Of a DNA stretch of 64,000 bases, positions 18,150 through 27,860 are shown in pieces. The stretch lies in the NCBI GenBank assembly GCA_905182175.1, contig CAJJAT010000011.1, forward strand, positions 124,001 to 188,000, written 5' to 3'. Source of the DNA: Flavobacteriales bacterium UBA1494. Its GTDB lineage: Bacteria; Bacteroidota; Bacteroidia; Flavobacteriales_E; Vicingaceae. The notes under the pieces are model-generated. The model was not told where the DNA came from, made no database searches, and worked only from the letters and a program-made list of their open reading frames with translations. Within the stretch, counting starts at the first letter, position 1, and each line of letters starts with the position of its first letter. The position numbers and the translations under genes were made by a program.

Positions 18150-20648
18150 ATGAAGAAACTATTATCCATTGCATTTCTTGCACTACCATTTCTAGCGAAT
18201 GCTCAATATGAACTCAACGGAAAGGTGTACGACAAGAGCGATCAACAAGAATTGGTTGGTGCCAACATTTATCTAAAGGGAAGCTTTAATGCAGCTTTTA
18301 CAGATGAAAACGGAATATTTAAGTTAACCAAAATAAAATCACAAAAAGTTAACGTAATCGTTTCTTATATAGGATATAAAACTGATACAGTCGACATTGA
18401 TATCAAGAACGGCGAGCTTGTTAGTATTCCAATGACACCACTTAGTTATCAAACTGACGAAGTAATTGTAGCGAGTACTAGAGTTGCAGGTAATGCCCCT
18501 GCGACTAAGACTTATGTTAGCAAAGAGGACCTTGCTAAAAATAACCTAGGTCAAGATTTAACCTATTTACTGCAACAGACACCATCAGTTGTAACTACAT
18601 CTGATGGCGGAACGGGCATAGGCTATACAGGAATTAGAATTCGAGGTAGCGATGCTAGCAGAACAAACGTTACCATCAATGGAATACCGTTGAACGACCC
18701 TGAATCTCACGGAGTATTTTGGGTTAATATGCCAGATTTTGCCTCTTCGCTAAACTCAGTTCAAATCCAGCGAGGAATTGGAACATCCACGAACGGAGCA
18801 GGTGCTTTTGGTGCAACTATTAATTTGGAAACTAAGTTACTTAGCGCAGAGCCATACGGTGAAATTTCGAATTCTGTGGGTTTCTTAGAAAACAATAGTG
18901 AATTAACAAATGTCCAATACAACAACCGCAAGCACACTGTTCAATTCGGTAGCGGACTCATAAATAATAAATTCGCATTTGAAGGTAGACTTTCGAATAT
19001 TCAGTCTGAAGGATATATCGATCGCGCCTCTGCCGACTTGAAATCATACTTCCTATCTGGAACCTATTATGGCAAAAACACCGTTCTGAAAGCAATCACT
19101 TTTGGCGGAAAAGAAAGAACGTATCAATCTTGGAACGGAACGCCACAAGCGAGAGTGGAGAATGATGTTGAAGGAATGTTAGCCTCAGCCGGTAATAACG
19201 GTCTTTCACAATCTCAAACAACTAATTTATTAAACTCAGGAAGAACATATAACCTTTATGAGTACGATAACCAGGTAGATAATTACAATCAAGACCACTA
19301 CCAGTTACACGTTTCACATGAATTCAGTGACAAGTTAACTGCAAATGCAGCATTGCATTACACTAAAGGATATGGCTATTTTGAAGAATTTAAAGAAGGT
19401 CAAAAGTTTGCGAATTATGGTTTAAACGACGTAATGAACACATCTGACACGATTACAAGAACTGATTTAGTCCGAAGAAGATGGTTAGACAACGATTTTT
19501 ACGGAATGACCTACTCCATAAATTATGACCCCACAAAAAAATTGAACTTCAACTTGGGTGGCGGAATTAACAATTACGAAGGCAGTCATTTTGGAGAAGT
19601 AATTTGGGCTGAGTTTGCATCAAATGGCTTTCCAAAAGAAAATTATTATGAAAGTACCGCTCAAAAATTTGATGCAAATGTTTATTTGAAAACAAATTAC
19701 ATTGTAAACAATAAACTTAGCGTGATGGCAGATTTACAGATCAGACAAATTAATTACAAGACAAAGGGAAATGATAACGACTTAAGAACTTTCGACATTG
19801 ATGAAAGCTATACCTTTTTCAACCCTAAGGTTGGCGCAAATTATAAGGTGAATTCAAACTGGAACAATTATATATTTGCAGGAATTGGAAATCGTGAACC
19901 TAACCGTTCTGACTTTATTGATCAGTCTCCAAATACTCCAAAGAGAGATGCAAATGAGCCAGAAACGATGTACAACTTAGAGTTAGGTTCTGAATACAAA
20001 TCGGAAAAATACAGCCTTTCTGCCAATTTTTATTACATGTATTATATCAATCAGTTGGTTGCAACCGGCCAGTTGAATGACGTTGGATCACCACTAAGAC
20101 AAAATGTTGACCGCAGTTTTAGAAGAGGAATTGAATTGCAAGCAGGAGTTAAACTTATTGAAAACCTTAGGTGGAATGTTACTGCTACGCTAAGTCAAAA
20201 TAAGATTGAACAATACAACGAATTACTATACTCGTACGATGCGACGTTCAGCTTAGATTCCATCTTTTCGTTTGATTTAGAAAATACAGATATTGCTTTA
20301 TCACCAAGTGTAATTGTAGCTAGTGAACTATCTTACAAGCCTACTGAAAATATAGAAATAGCGTTATTAACAAGGTACATCGGCAGCCAGTATTTAGACA
20401 ATACACAGTTTAAAGGCAGAAAATTAGATGCTTATTTGATAAATGATATTAGAGTGCAGGCTATTATTCCACAAAAACTTTTTAAAGAAGTTAAATTTCA
20501 ACTCCTTATAAATAATGTATTAGGAGAAGAGTACTCTGCAAATGGTTACACCTACTCTTACGATTTCGATGGAACTAAAGCGACAGAGAACTTCGTCTAT
20601 CCGCAAGCCTTAAGAAATTATATGGTAGGATTGAATTTAAAATTTTAG
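18150..20648 (+). CDS. TonB-dependent receptor under TPP riboswitch control (probable thiamine receptor)
   Basis: An 832-residue outer-membrane receptor. Signal peptide 1-18 (LPFLANAQ), CarboxypepD_reg-like domain about 19-105 (YELNGKVYDKSDQQELVGAN), then a plug with YTGIRIRGSDASRTNVTING and GIGTSTNGAGAFGATINLET, then a 22-strand barrel ending in YMVGLNLKF. The barrel length is normal for small-vitamin or siderophore receptors. The TPP riboswitch in the leader makes uptake of thiamine or its precursors the best prediction; similar receptors under THI elements are known in Bacteroidota. Energy would come from TonB-ExbBD, not encoded in this window. Separated from the downstream peptidase by 47 bases. 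Confidence 0.88.
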   Translation: MKKLLSIAFLALPFLANAQYELNGKVYDKSDQQELVGANIYLKGSFNAAFTDENGIFKLTKIKSQKVNVIVSYIGYKTDTVDIDIKNGELVSIPMTPLSYQTDEVIVASTRVAGNAPATKTYVSKEDLAKNNLGQDLTYLLQQTPSVVTTSDGGTGIGYTGIRIRGSDASRTNVTINGIPLNDPESHGVFWVNMPDFASSLNSVQIQRGIGTSTNGAGAFGATINLETKLLSAEPYGEISNSVGFLENNSELTNVQYNNRKHTVQFGSGLINNKFAFEGRLSNIQSEGYIDRASADLKSYFLSGTYYGKNTVLKAITFGGKERTYQSWNGTPQARVENDVEGMLASAGNNGLSQSQTTNLLNSGRTYNLYEYDNQVDNYNQDHYQLHVSHEFSDKLTANAALHYTKGYGYFEEFKEGQKFANYGLNDVMNTSDTITRTDLVRRRWLDNDFYGMTYSINYDPTKKLNFNLGGGINNYEGSHFGEVIWAEFASNGFPKENYYESTAQKFDANVYLKTNYIVNNKLSVMADLQIRQINYKTKGNDNDLRTFDIDESYTFFNPKVGANYKVNSNWNNYIFAGIGNREPNRSDFIDQSPNTPKRDANEPETMYNLELGSEYKSEKYSLSANFYYMYYINQLVATGQLNDVGSPLRQNVDRSFRRGIELQAGVKLIENLRWNVTATLSQNKIEQYNELLYSYDATFSLDSIFSFDLENTDIALSPSVIVASELSYKPTENIEIALLTRYIGSQYLDNTQFKGRKLDAYLINDIRVQAIIPQKLFKEVKFQLLINNVLGEEYSANGYTYSYDFDGTKATENFVYPQALRNYMVGLNLKF

Positions 20649-20695
20649 AAGCCGAGAAGAGCTGCTTACATTTGAATTTCACTTATTTTAAAGAA

Positions 20696-21985
20696 ATGAA
20701 GTATCTCCCAATCGATTCCAATTTATTTATAAAGAACAGAAACAAACTAGCGGAACTAATGATTCCCAGGTCGTTAGCCATTTTTAATGCTAACGACCTT
20801 TTACCTACCAATGCGGACGGTACTATGGCTTTCAAGCAAAACAATGATTTGTTTTATTTGAGTGGAGTTGACCAAGAAGACTCTGTTTTAGTCATTTTTC
20901 CCGATGCTCCCAACGAAAAGCATCGAGAAGTTTTATTTCTAAAAGAAACAAATGAAGAGATTGCTGTTTGGGAAGGCGAAAAACTGACAAAAGAAACGGC
21001 TTTTTCTTCGTCAGGAATTAAAACTGTGTATTGGCTACAGGACCTTCATAAGGTGCTAAGAACTCTTATGTTTGAAGCAGAAACCATTTGCTTGAATGAT
21101 AACGAACACGTAAGAGCCGACACTGCCGTGCAAACAAGAGACGATCGCTTCAGAGATTGGTGTAAAAAGGAATTTCCATTACACAACTATGAGCGTATAG
21201 CTCCGGCTTTGCACAATTTAAGAGCAGTAAAAGAACCTGAAGAAATTCAATTAATGCAAACCGCATGTAATTTAACAGCCAAAGGTGTAGAAAGAGTGCT
21301 TAAATTCATAAAACCTGGAGTAATGGAGTATGAAATTGAAGCGGAATTAATGCACGAGTTCATTAGCAACCGATCAAAAGGCTTTGCTTACTCTCCAATT
21401 ATTGCCTCAGGATTTAACGCTTGCGTACTGCATTACATTGAAAATAATCAAGAGTGTAAAGCAGGCGATGTAATTTTAATGGACATAGGAGCAGAATATG
21501 GAAATTACGCCTCAGACTTGACTCGATCAATCCCGGTGAGTGGAAAGTTTACTGTGAGGCAGAGAGAAGTATACGAGTCTGTTTTAACAGTAATGAAAAA
21601 AGCCAATACCATTTTGAGGCCAGGAATAATAATGGCAGATTACCATGCAAAGGTAGGAACGTTTATGACAGAGGAATTATTAAAACTTGGACTGATCACA
21701 CAAAAAGAGGTCGAAGATCAGAATCCTGAATGGCCGGCTTATAAAAAATATTTCATGCACGGCACGTCTCATTACATTGGATTGGACGTTCATGATGTTG
21801 GAAGTTATCATTCTCCAATTGAAGAAGGAAGCGTTTTTACCATTGAGCCGGGAATTTACATTCGTGAAGAAAGCTTGGGAATTAGGTTGGAAAACGACTT
21901 TTTAATTGGGGCGGATAAAAACACTGACTTAATGGCCCATATTCCCCTTGAAGCAGATGACATTGAAGCTGCAATGAAAGGCTAA
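20696..21985 (+). CDS. Xaa-Pro aminopeptidase (peptidase M24B)
   Basis: Dinuclear-metal aminopeptidase P that removes N-terminal residues preceding proline. 429 residues from the ATG used here (a TTG 24 bases upstream is not needed). N-terminal creatinase-like domain about 1-170 (FYLSGVDQEDS), then the pita-bread domain with the metal ligands in LMDIGAEYGNYASDLTRS (two Asp), HGTSHYIGLDVHDVG (His), FTIEPGIYI (Glu) and IRLENDFLI (Glu). No signal peptide, so cytosolic. It is followed 2 bases later by an alpha/beta hydrolase, likely in the same transcript. Confidence 0.94.
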   Translation: MKYLPIDSNLFIKNRNKLAELMIPRSLAIFNANDLLPTNADGTMAFKQNNDLFYLSGVDQEDSVLVIFPDAPNEKHREVLFLKETNEEIAVWEGEKLTKETAFSSSGIKTVYWLQDLHKVLRTLMFEAETICLNDNEHVRADTAVQTRDDRFRDWCKKEFPLHNYERIAPALHNLRAVKEPEEIQLMQTACNLTAKGVERVLKFIKPGVMEYEIEAELMHEFISNRSKGFAYSPIIASGFNACVLHYIENNQECKAGDVILMDIGAEYGNYASDLTRSIPVSGKFTVRQREVYESVLTVMKKANTILRPGIIMADYHAKVGTFMTEELLKLGLITQKEVEDQNPEWPAYKKYFMHGTSHYIGLDVHDVGSYHSPIEEGSVFTIEPGIYIREESLGIRLENDFLIGADKNTDLMAHIPLEADDIEAAMKG

Positions 21986-21987
21986 AT

Positions 21988-22773
21988 ATGCTTGGCAATT
22001 TTGTATTTAGAGGCGCAAATATTTCGTATACCGTCAAAGGGAAAGGAAGAAGCATCTTATTAATTCATGGGTTTTTGGCTTGTAAAGAAATTTGGAAAGA
22101 TTACGACAGTAGGCTAGAGAAGAACTTTAGAGTTGTAACACTAGATCTCCCAGGTCATGGAGAATCAGACTGTATTGGCTATGTACACAACATGGAGCTT
22201 CTTGCCGAGTGCATTAAAAAGCTGCTTCAACTTTTAGTTATTAGAAAAACAATAGTTGTTGGCCATTCCCTTGGAGGTTACGTTGGATTAGCTTTCGCAG
22301 AAAATTATCCAGACTCCGTGCTAGGTTTATTGATGGTAAACTCTTCCGCAAAAGGAGATTCCGAGCAACAAAAAAAATCTAGAGTGCAATTAATAGATTT
22401 AATCAAAAAAGATAAAAACAGAGCAATCGAATTGTTAGTTCCTAGCTTCTTTACCTTGAAGTCTCGGAAAACGACTTGGCAAGTTAAAAGCTATTTAAGA
22501 ATGGCTAAAAAATGCAGCGAACAAGCAATTATTGCAACCGTTGAAGGAATGAAAATAAGAAAAGAACGAGAGATTATTCTCAAGTTCGCTCCGTTTAAAT
22601 ACCATTATATTATAGGACTTCAGGATGCGATTCTAAATCTCCAACAATTAAAACTCGAAGCAACCATGGGTACTAAAGGAGATTTTACAATTATTGCAGA
22701 CGCCAGTCACATGAGTATAGTTGAAACAAAAGAACAAGTTTTTAAGACAATAAAGCTCTTTTCTAAACGGTAG
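21988..22773 (+). CDS. Alpha/beta-fold hydrolase
   Basis: A 261-residue serine hydrolase of the BioH/PcaD-like branch. Oxyanion HG motif in LLIHGFLACKEIW, TLDLPGHGESD, the nucleophile elbow VGHSLGG near residue 91-97, and the catalytic histidine in DASHMSIVE near the C-terminus. There is no signal peptide, so it acts in the cytosol. Substrate cannot be predicted from sequence; the lid region is lysine-rich. It follows the aminopeptidase gene after 2 bases and precedes ispG by about 55 bases. Confidence 0.86.
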   Translation: MLGNFVFRGANISYTVKGKGRSILLIHGFLACKEIWKDYDSRLEKNFRVVTLDLPGHGESDCIGYVHNMELLAECIKKLLQLLVIRKTIVVGHSLGGYVGLAFAENYPDSVLGLLMVNSSAKGDSEQQKKSRVQLIDLIKKDKNRAIELLVPSFFTLKSRKTTWQVKSYLRMAKKCSEQAIIATVEGMKIRKEREIILKFAPFKYHYIIGLQDAILNLQQLKLEATMGTKGDFTIIADASHMSIVETKEQVFKTIKLFSKR

Positions 22774-22828
22774 TTAAGCAACAGAGGAAGAAAGTCATTT
22801 ATTTAAAACTCGCTTTAAACTTAAAAAG

Positions 22829-24784
22829 ATGAGAAACGTTATGTTTGTAAAAAAAATCATGCCTGAATTCTGCGACAGCCCTCATTCATTTAAGCGAAAT
22901 TCCACCAGAGAAGTTACCATTGGCAATAAAATAATTGGCGGCAACCAACCTATTCTGATTCAATCGATGACGACCACCGACACGATGGATACTGAGGGCA
23001 CAGTTCAGCAATCTATTAGAATGATTGATGCCGGCTGTGAAATGGTAAGAATAACTGCCCCAAGCAAGAAGGAAGCTGAAAATTTGAGAGTAATTAGAGA
23101 TCAGTTAAGGGCGAAAGGTTACGATATTCCATTGGTTGCAGACATTCACTTTACGCCAAATGCAGCAGAAATTGCAGCGACAATTGTAGAGAAAGTTCGG
23201 GTGAATCCAGGAAATTATGCAGACAAAAAAAAATTTGAAGAGATTGATTATACCGACAAAAGTTATCAAGACGAACTAAACAGAATTGAATTAAAATTCA
23301 CCCCTCTTGTTAAATTATGTAATGAAAATAATGTTGCCATGCGAATTGGCACCAATCACGGCTCTTTGTCTGATAGAATTTTAAGCAGATATGGGGACAC
23401 TCCTCTAGGGATGGTCGAGTCTGCAATGGAGTTTCTTCGTATTTGTGTTAAGCACGAGTTCCACAACATTGTACTTTCTATGAAGGCGAGTAATACGCTA
23501 ATTATGGTGCAAGCATACCGTTTGTTAGTGAAAACTATGAGAGAAAACGGAATGGATTACCCTCTTCATTTAGGCGTTACTGAAGCAGGTGATGGCGAGG
23601 ATGGAAGAATAAAATCTGCGGTTGGAATTGGGACCCTTCTACAAGACGGCCTTGGCGATACAATTCGAGTTTCATTGACGGAAGAGCCAGAATATGAAAT
23701 CCCTGTAGCACAAAAGCTAGTTGCAGCTTTCAGCAACTTGGAGAATCATTCTCCAATTCCTGATTTAAAAATTAACCCAATTGACTTTTACGCCTATAAC
23801 AAAAGAAAATCGAGTAACGCAGGTAATATTGGTTCAAAAAATGTACCAGTCGTTATTGGTGATTTAGCTACGGTTGATGAAATTAAGACGAGTCATTTCT
23901 TTCCTTTCGGATATAATTACTCAGTTCCACTTGACAAATGGAACATCGCCGACCAAGCAGTTGACTATTTATTCATTGGAAACAACACTGTAAATTTTGA
24001 AATCCCAGGTACACTAGGATTAATTCAAAACATGGACAATTGGGAGCAAAAAGATAGACATTTCCCACTACTTACTTTTAGTCAACTAAATGCAGCAAAA
24101 AAACTGAACAACACAATTGTTTTTATTGAGGCTAAAGCAAATGAATTAATTGGTTCGACAGTTGAACTTCTAGAAATTGGCGCTATACCCAATGCAGTGC
24201 TTGTTTTAAGAACCGACCACTCCAATAGTATGGCAGAACTGCGAAGGGCTACCATGGAATTGATGAGTCTAAATATTGATATTCCAATTGTATTTAAACG
24301 AGAATACAAGTCAATGGATTATGAAAGTTTTCAATTGTCAAGTTCAGCTGAGCTTGGAGCATTGTTTATTGATGGCTTAGGTGACGGAATATGGATAGAC
24401 GCTCCAAATTGTGGCGGAAATAAATTACTTACTTCAACCGCTTTTGGCATCCTTCAAGCCACCAGAACTAGAATTTCAAAAACTGAATATATTTCATGCC
24501 CATCTTGTGGTAGAACACTTTTTGATTTACAGGAAACAACTGCTAAAATTAGAGCAGTAACTTCCCATTTAAAAGGGATCAAGATTGGAATTATGGGCTG
24601 TATTGTAAACGGTCCAGGCGAAATGGCTGATGCTGATTATGGATATGTAGGAACCGGTCCGGGAAAAATAACGTTGTATAAAGAGAAAGAAGTCGTTCAA
24701 AAGAATGTTCCTGAAGCTGAAGCTGTGGATGCCCTAATTAGCTTGATTCAAGAGCATGGAGATTGGGTTGAAGCAAGAGTATAA
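22829..24784 (+). CDS. ispG: (E)-4-hydroxy-3-methylbut-2-enyl-diphosphate synthase, long form
   Basis: Iron-sulfur enzyme of the non-mevalonate isoprenoid pathway that reduces the cyclodiphosphate MEcPP to HMBPP. At 651 residues it is the three-domain form found in Bacteroidota, Chlamydia and plants, with a roughly 250-residue insert (about 290-540) between the TIM barrel and the cluster domain, absent from the 370-residue proteobacterial enzyme. TIM barrel motifs: ILIQSMTTTDTMDT, VADIHFTPNAA, RVNPGNYAD, LGVTEAGDGEDG. Cluster ligands C557, C560 (CPSCGRT) and C591 (GCIVNGPGE), with the catalytic Glu in the same motif. Several in-frame ATGs (codons 1, 5, 11) leave the exact start open. A strong terminator follows the stop by 18 bases. 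Confidence 0.96.
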   Translation: MRNVMFVKKIMPEFCDSPHSFKRNSTREVTIGNKIIGGNQPILIQSMTTTDTMDTEGTVQQSIRMIDAGCEMVRITAPSKKEAENLRVIRDQLRAKGYDIPLVADIHFTPNAAEIAATIVEKVRVNPGNYADKKKFEEIDYTDKSYQDELNRIELKFTPLVKLCNENNVAMRIGTNHGSLSDRILSRYGDTPLGMVESAMEFLRICVKHEFHNIVLSMKASNTLIMVQAYRLLVKTMRENGMDYPLHLGVTEAGDGEDGRIKSAVGIGTLLQDGLGDTIRVSLTEEPEYEIPVAQKLVAAFSNLENHSPIPDLKINPIDFYAYNKRKSSNAGNIGSKNVPVVIGDLATVDEIKTSHFFPFGYNYSVPLDKWNIADQAVDYLFIGNNTVNFEIPGTLGLIQNMDNWEQKDRHFPLLTFSQLNAAKKLNNTIVFIEAKANELIGSTVELLEIGAIPNAVLVLRTDHSNSMAELRRATMELMSLNIDIPIVFKREYKSMDYESFQLSSSAELGALFIDGLGDGIWIDAPNCGGNKLLTSTAFGILQATRTRISKTEYISCPSCGRTLFDLQETTAKIRAVTSHLKGIKIGIMGCIVNGPGEMADADYGYVGTGPGKITLYKEKEVVQKNVPEAEAVDALISLIQEHGDWVEARV

Positions 24785-24802
24785 TGGTCACTAAATAAAA
24801 AA

Positions 24803-24835
24803 AGGCTATCCCCAAAATAGAGGATAGCCTTTTTT
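24803..24835 (+). terminator. Intrinsic terminator after ispG (bidirectional)
   Basis: A 9-bp perfect stem AGGCTATCC/GGATAGCCT, extended by A:T pairs, with a T run on the plus strand and a matching one on the minus strand, lies between the convergent ispG and solute-binding genes. Confidence 0.88.
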
Positions 24836-24853
24836 ACTGCAAGTTTTATTATT

Positions 24854-25708
24854 TTAATCTAATTCAACCTTATCGATAATTTCAAAACTCAAATGTTTTT
24901 CTAAAATCGTATGATATTCTTTGGTAGAGGTGAATCCAAACCCACTTTCAAAAAATTCATTCACCACATTATCCCAATCAGTAGTTTGTGGCATAATAAA
25001 CCCAAACTCTTCACCCTTCTTGTTTGCAATAGAATGCATTTTGATGTAGTGATCCGTATTAAATTTTAAGTACTTCCAAAAAGAAATCACATCTACGTAA
25101 CCGTAATATTTTGCACTTTCTTTGATTTTATTTGGAATGTCAGTTACTTCTTCTACATAGACATACTTCCTCTTTTCCATATTTCGATCTATATATAAGT
25201 GATCTAAATGTGTTTGATGAATACTTCCTTTAATAGTTACAGGCGCTAGACTTAATATTTCACTTATTAACCCTTCTTCATTTCTAGCGGTAGAAACTGT
25301 TCCATCTGTGACAAGTACGGATACATTTTTAAGGTATGGAGCACTGAACTTAACCTCATTTAAACGATTCTCAGTAATGGTTACAGAACCAAGACCGATA
25401 GAATTCATTGGAGCAGTCTGAATTTGTGCATAAAAGCTACTGAATTCAGAAAATGGCATAAACTTTAATTTTAGCTCTATTCCTTTTTCTGATTTAATCC
25501 AAGTAACAAAAGAGTTCATAATGTCAATCTCTATGCCTACCAAATCACCTTTCTCATTCTTATATGCGTAGGGCTCATTTTCAAAATACATTACATTCAA
25601 CGTTGCTTTTTTACTCTCGCTAGCGTTTTCAAAACTTTGAGCAGATACCGCAGTTATAAAAAGCACTAAAACTAGGCTTAACGAAAATTTCAATTTGTTA
25701 TAATTCAT
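24854..25708 (-). CDS. Family 3 extracellular solute-binding protein (orphan)
   Basis: A 284-residue periplasmic protein with signal peptide 1-23 (ITAVSAQS) and a single SBP_bac_3 domain: NVMYFENEPYAYKNEKGDLV, GIEIDIMNSF, then the hinge sequence TITENRLNEVKFSAPY and VLVTDG, the pattern of polar amino-acid binding proteins. No ABC permease or ATPase gene is adjacent, and no lipobox is present. It may feed a transporter encoded elsewhere, or act as a sensor or MltF-like domain without a lytic module. Divergent from the coiled-coil lipoprotein, the two sharing a 113-base region. Confidence 0.8.
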   Translation of the reverse strand: MNYNKLKFSLSLVLVLFITAVSAQSFENASESKKATLNVMYFENEPYAYKNEKGDLVGIEIDIMNSFVTWIKSEKGIELKLKFMPFSEFSSFYAQIQTAPMNSIGLGSVTITENRLNEVKFSAPYLKNVSVLVTDGTVSTARNEEGLISEILSLAPVTIKGSIHQTHLDHLYIDRNMEKRKYVYVEEVTDIPNKIKESAKYYGYVDVISFWKYLKFNTDHYIKMHSIANKKGEEFGFIMPQTTDWDNVVNEFFESGFGFTSTKEYHTILEKHLSFEIIDKVELD

Positions 25709-25821
25709 TGTTTTAATTTTTGCGCAAAAGTAATTTTTTTAAATAGGATAGCACTAATTTAATGTGATAGAATGAATAAGTGAAGTATAAATCTATTACC
25801 TTTCAACTAAATTTCCAAACT

Positions 25822-26676
25822 ATGAAAAAAATAGCGGTTTACAGTTTTACTTTAACCTTGTTAGCATTTACAGCATGTAACCAAGATAAAATTGATCAGT
25901 TAAACAAAGAAAAATCAGAGTTGACCACTCTTTCTAGCTCTCAAGAACAGTCAATAGAAAGCATGTTAGCTTCATTCAACCAAATTCAGGAGAATTTGAA
26001 TGAAATTAAGACAAGAGAAGGCATAATAAGAATTGAAGCCAATGGAGAGGACACCGCAAATGTTGCAGAAAAAATAAGTTCTGACATCGAAGCTATTAAT
26101 CAATTAATGAAAGAAAATGAAGGAATGATTAAAAAGCTCAATGGTAAATTGAGAAACTCAAATATCAAAATGTCTCAATTAAAGCGCTTAATCAATAGCT
26201 TGAACGGCCAATTAGATAAAAAAAATGGCGAAATATCTACGCTTAACCAACAACTTAAAAATAAAAAAATATTAATTGGCCAACTTTACTTTAAGAACGA
26301 CTCCTTAACTTATGCGCACAAAGTAACAGGACAAAAATTAGAGAACACCATTGACGAAATGAACGAAGCCTTTTATGCGTATGGAACGTACCAAGAGTTG
26401 AAAGAGAAAAATGTTCTTACCAAAGAAGGTGGATTTTTGGGGATTGGTAAAAACAAAGAATTAAAAGATGATTTTAACCAAGACTACTTTTCTAAAGTAG
26501 ACAAGAGGCTTCAGAAATCATTTTTACTGTATGCTAAAAAAGCGAAAATTATAACGAATCATCCAAGCAATTCTTATGAAATTATGGGAGACGATGGTAC
26601 CGTAGATAGTCTTGTAATTAAAGACATAGATGCATTTTGGAATGCATCTAAATATTTAGTAATTGTGGTAGACTAA
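25822..26676 (+). CDS. Coiled-coil lipoprotein (unknown function)
   Basis: A 284-residue exported protein, starting at the ATG that gives a lipoprotein signal (VYSFTLTLLAFTACNQ, acylated Cys near residue 19). An in-frame ATG 42 bases upstream would place extra residues before the signal and is rejected. From about 25 to 175 the sequence has heptad-like Leu/Ile spacing (INQLMKENEGMIKKL, STLNQQLKNKKILIGQL), a long parallel coiled coil, followed by a compact C-terminal domain with GGFLGIGKNKELKDDF and HPSNSYEIMGDDG. This resembles Cbp1/ BatD-neighbour type coiled-coil anchors found in Bacteroidota, but no specific role can be assigned. Its stop overlaps the convergent M20 gene stop. Confidence 0.75.
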   Translation: MKKIAVYSFTLTLLAFTACNQDKIDQLNKEKSELTTLSSSQEQSIESMLASFNQIQENLNEIKTREGIIRIEANGEDTANVAEKISSDIEAINQLMKENEGMIKKLNGKLRNSNIKMSQLKRLINSLNGQLDKKNGEISTLNQQLKNKKILIGQLYFKNDSLTYAHKVTGQKLENTIDEMNEAFYAYGTYQELKEKNVLTKEGGFLGIGKNKELKDDFNQDYFSKVDKRLQKSFLLYAKKAKIITNHPSNSYEIMGDDGTVDSLVIKDIDAFWNASKYLVIVVD

Positions 26677-27854
26677 GCGTTTAATTGCTGAATTGCAATA
26701 TATGCCATTAGTCCAACTCCCGTTTCTAATGCCGTCTCATCAACCTCAAATTCGGGATGGTGCACGCTTTTATTTATTTTTTTCGATTTATTTCCTACAC
26801 CTAACCTGTAAAAACAAGAAGGAACCATTTGGCTGAAATAAGAGAAGTCCTCTGCGGTCATTCTTAAATCAAGTAGTTCAACTTTGTCTTGACCTAAATA
26901 GTTTTGAGCAAAATGAATAGACCTTTGAGTTATGAGGTCATCGTTCACCAGAAATGGATACCCTTTTCTGATGTCAACTTCACAGCTACCGCCGTGTCCT
27001 TCTGCTATGGCCATACAAATTTGTGTAATCTTTTTATGAAAAACCTCCCTCCACTCTTCATTAAAAGTCCTCAAGGTACCTTCTAATTTCACCTCACTTG
27101 GAATTACATTGGTTGCTCCTTCTCCAATAATTTTTCCAAAAGAAAGCACGGTAGGTAAAGTTGGAGGTGCAACTCGACTTGCTACTGTTTGCAGGTCTAT
27201 AATAATGGATGCTGCAATTAATATTGGGTCTATATTCCTATGAGGCAAAGCTCCATGTCCTCCTACACCTTTCACTGTAAGGTATATTTCATCGGCAGAA
27301 GCCATGTACATTCCAGACTTAAACCCAACTTTTCCTACCTCAAATTCAGGATAAACATGCTGAGCCAATATCAAATCCGGTTGGTATTTATCTAGTAACC
27401 CTTCTTCAATCATCAAAGAAGCTCCTCCAGGCAATTTCTCCTCTCCTGGCTGAAAAATAAGGACAGCTTTTCCCTTCCAACACTCTTTAGTCTCCGTTAG
27501 TATTTTAGCAACCCCCACTAAACAAGCCGAATGCACGTCGTGGCCGCAAGCGTGCATTTTGCCATCAACTTTAGACTTATACTCCACCTCAGCTTTCTCT
27601 AATATAGGCAAAGCATCTAAGTCAGCTCTAATTGCAACTGTCTTTCCTGGTCTTCCTGAGTCAACGACCACTGTAAAGCCGGTACTAACCCAATCTTGGT
27701 CTATCTTTATTCCCCAATCTTGCAATCTGGCCTTCAGGTATTTTGATGTCTCATATTCTACGAAAGAAAGCTCCGGGTTTTGATGTAGGTGCCTTCTTAT
27801 ATCCTGTATATCAGAAAAATATTGACTCGCTAATTCTTTTATTCTTTTCTCCAT
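26673..27854 (-). CDS. M20 family amidohydrolase/peptidase
   Basis: A cytosolic dinuclear zinc hydrolase of the IAA-amino acid/N-acyl-amino acid (HipO, AmhX) branch, 393 residues. The metal ligands are visible in HACGHDVHSACLVG, FQPGEEKLPGGA and the C-terminal SVHHPEFEVDE. The dimerisation lid (about 180-290, VGGHGALPHRNIDPI) is intact. These enzymes cleave N-acyl or amide bonds of amino acids or peptides; substrate uncertain. The next gene upstream on this strand, 6 bases away, is the TauE/SafE protein, so they may be in the same transcript. Confidence 0.9.
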   Translation of the reverse strand: MEKRIKELASQYFSDIQDIRRHLHQNPELSFVEYETSKYLKARLQDWGIKIDQDWVSTGFTVVVDSGRPGKTVAIRADLDALPILEKAEVEYKSKVDGKMHACGHDVHSACLVGVAKILTETKECWKGKAVLIFQPGEEKLPGGASLMIEEGLLDKYQPDLILAQHVYPEFEVGKVGFKSGMYMASADEIYLTVKGVGGHGALPHRNIDPILIAASIIIDLQTVASRVAPPTLPTVLSFGKIIGEGATNVIPSEVKLEGTLRTFNEEWREVFHKKITQICMAIAEGHGGSCEVDIRKGYPFLVNDDLITQRSIHFAQNYLGQDKVELLDLRMTAEDFSYFSQMVPSCFYRLGVGNKSKKINKSVHHPEFEVDETALETGVGLMAYIAIQQLNA

Positions 27855-27860
27855 TTATTT

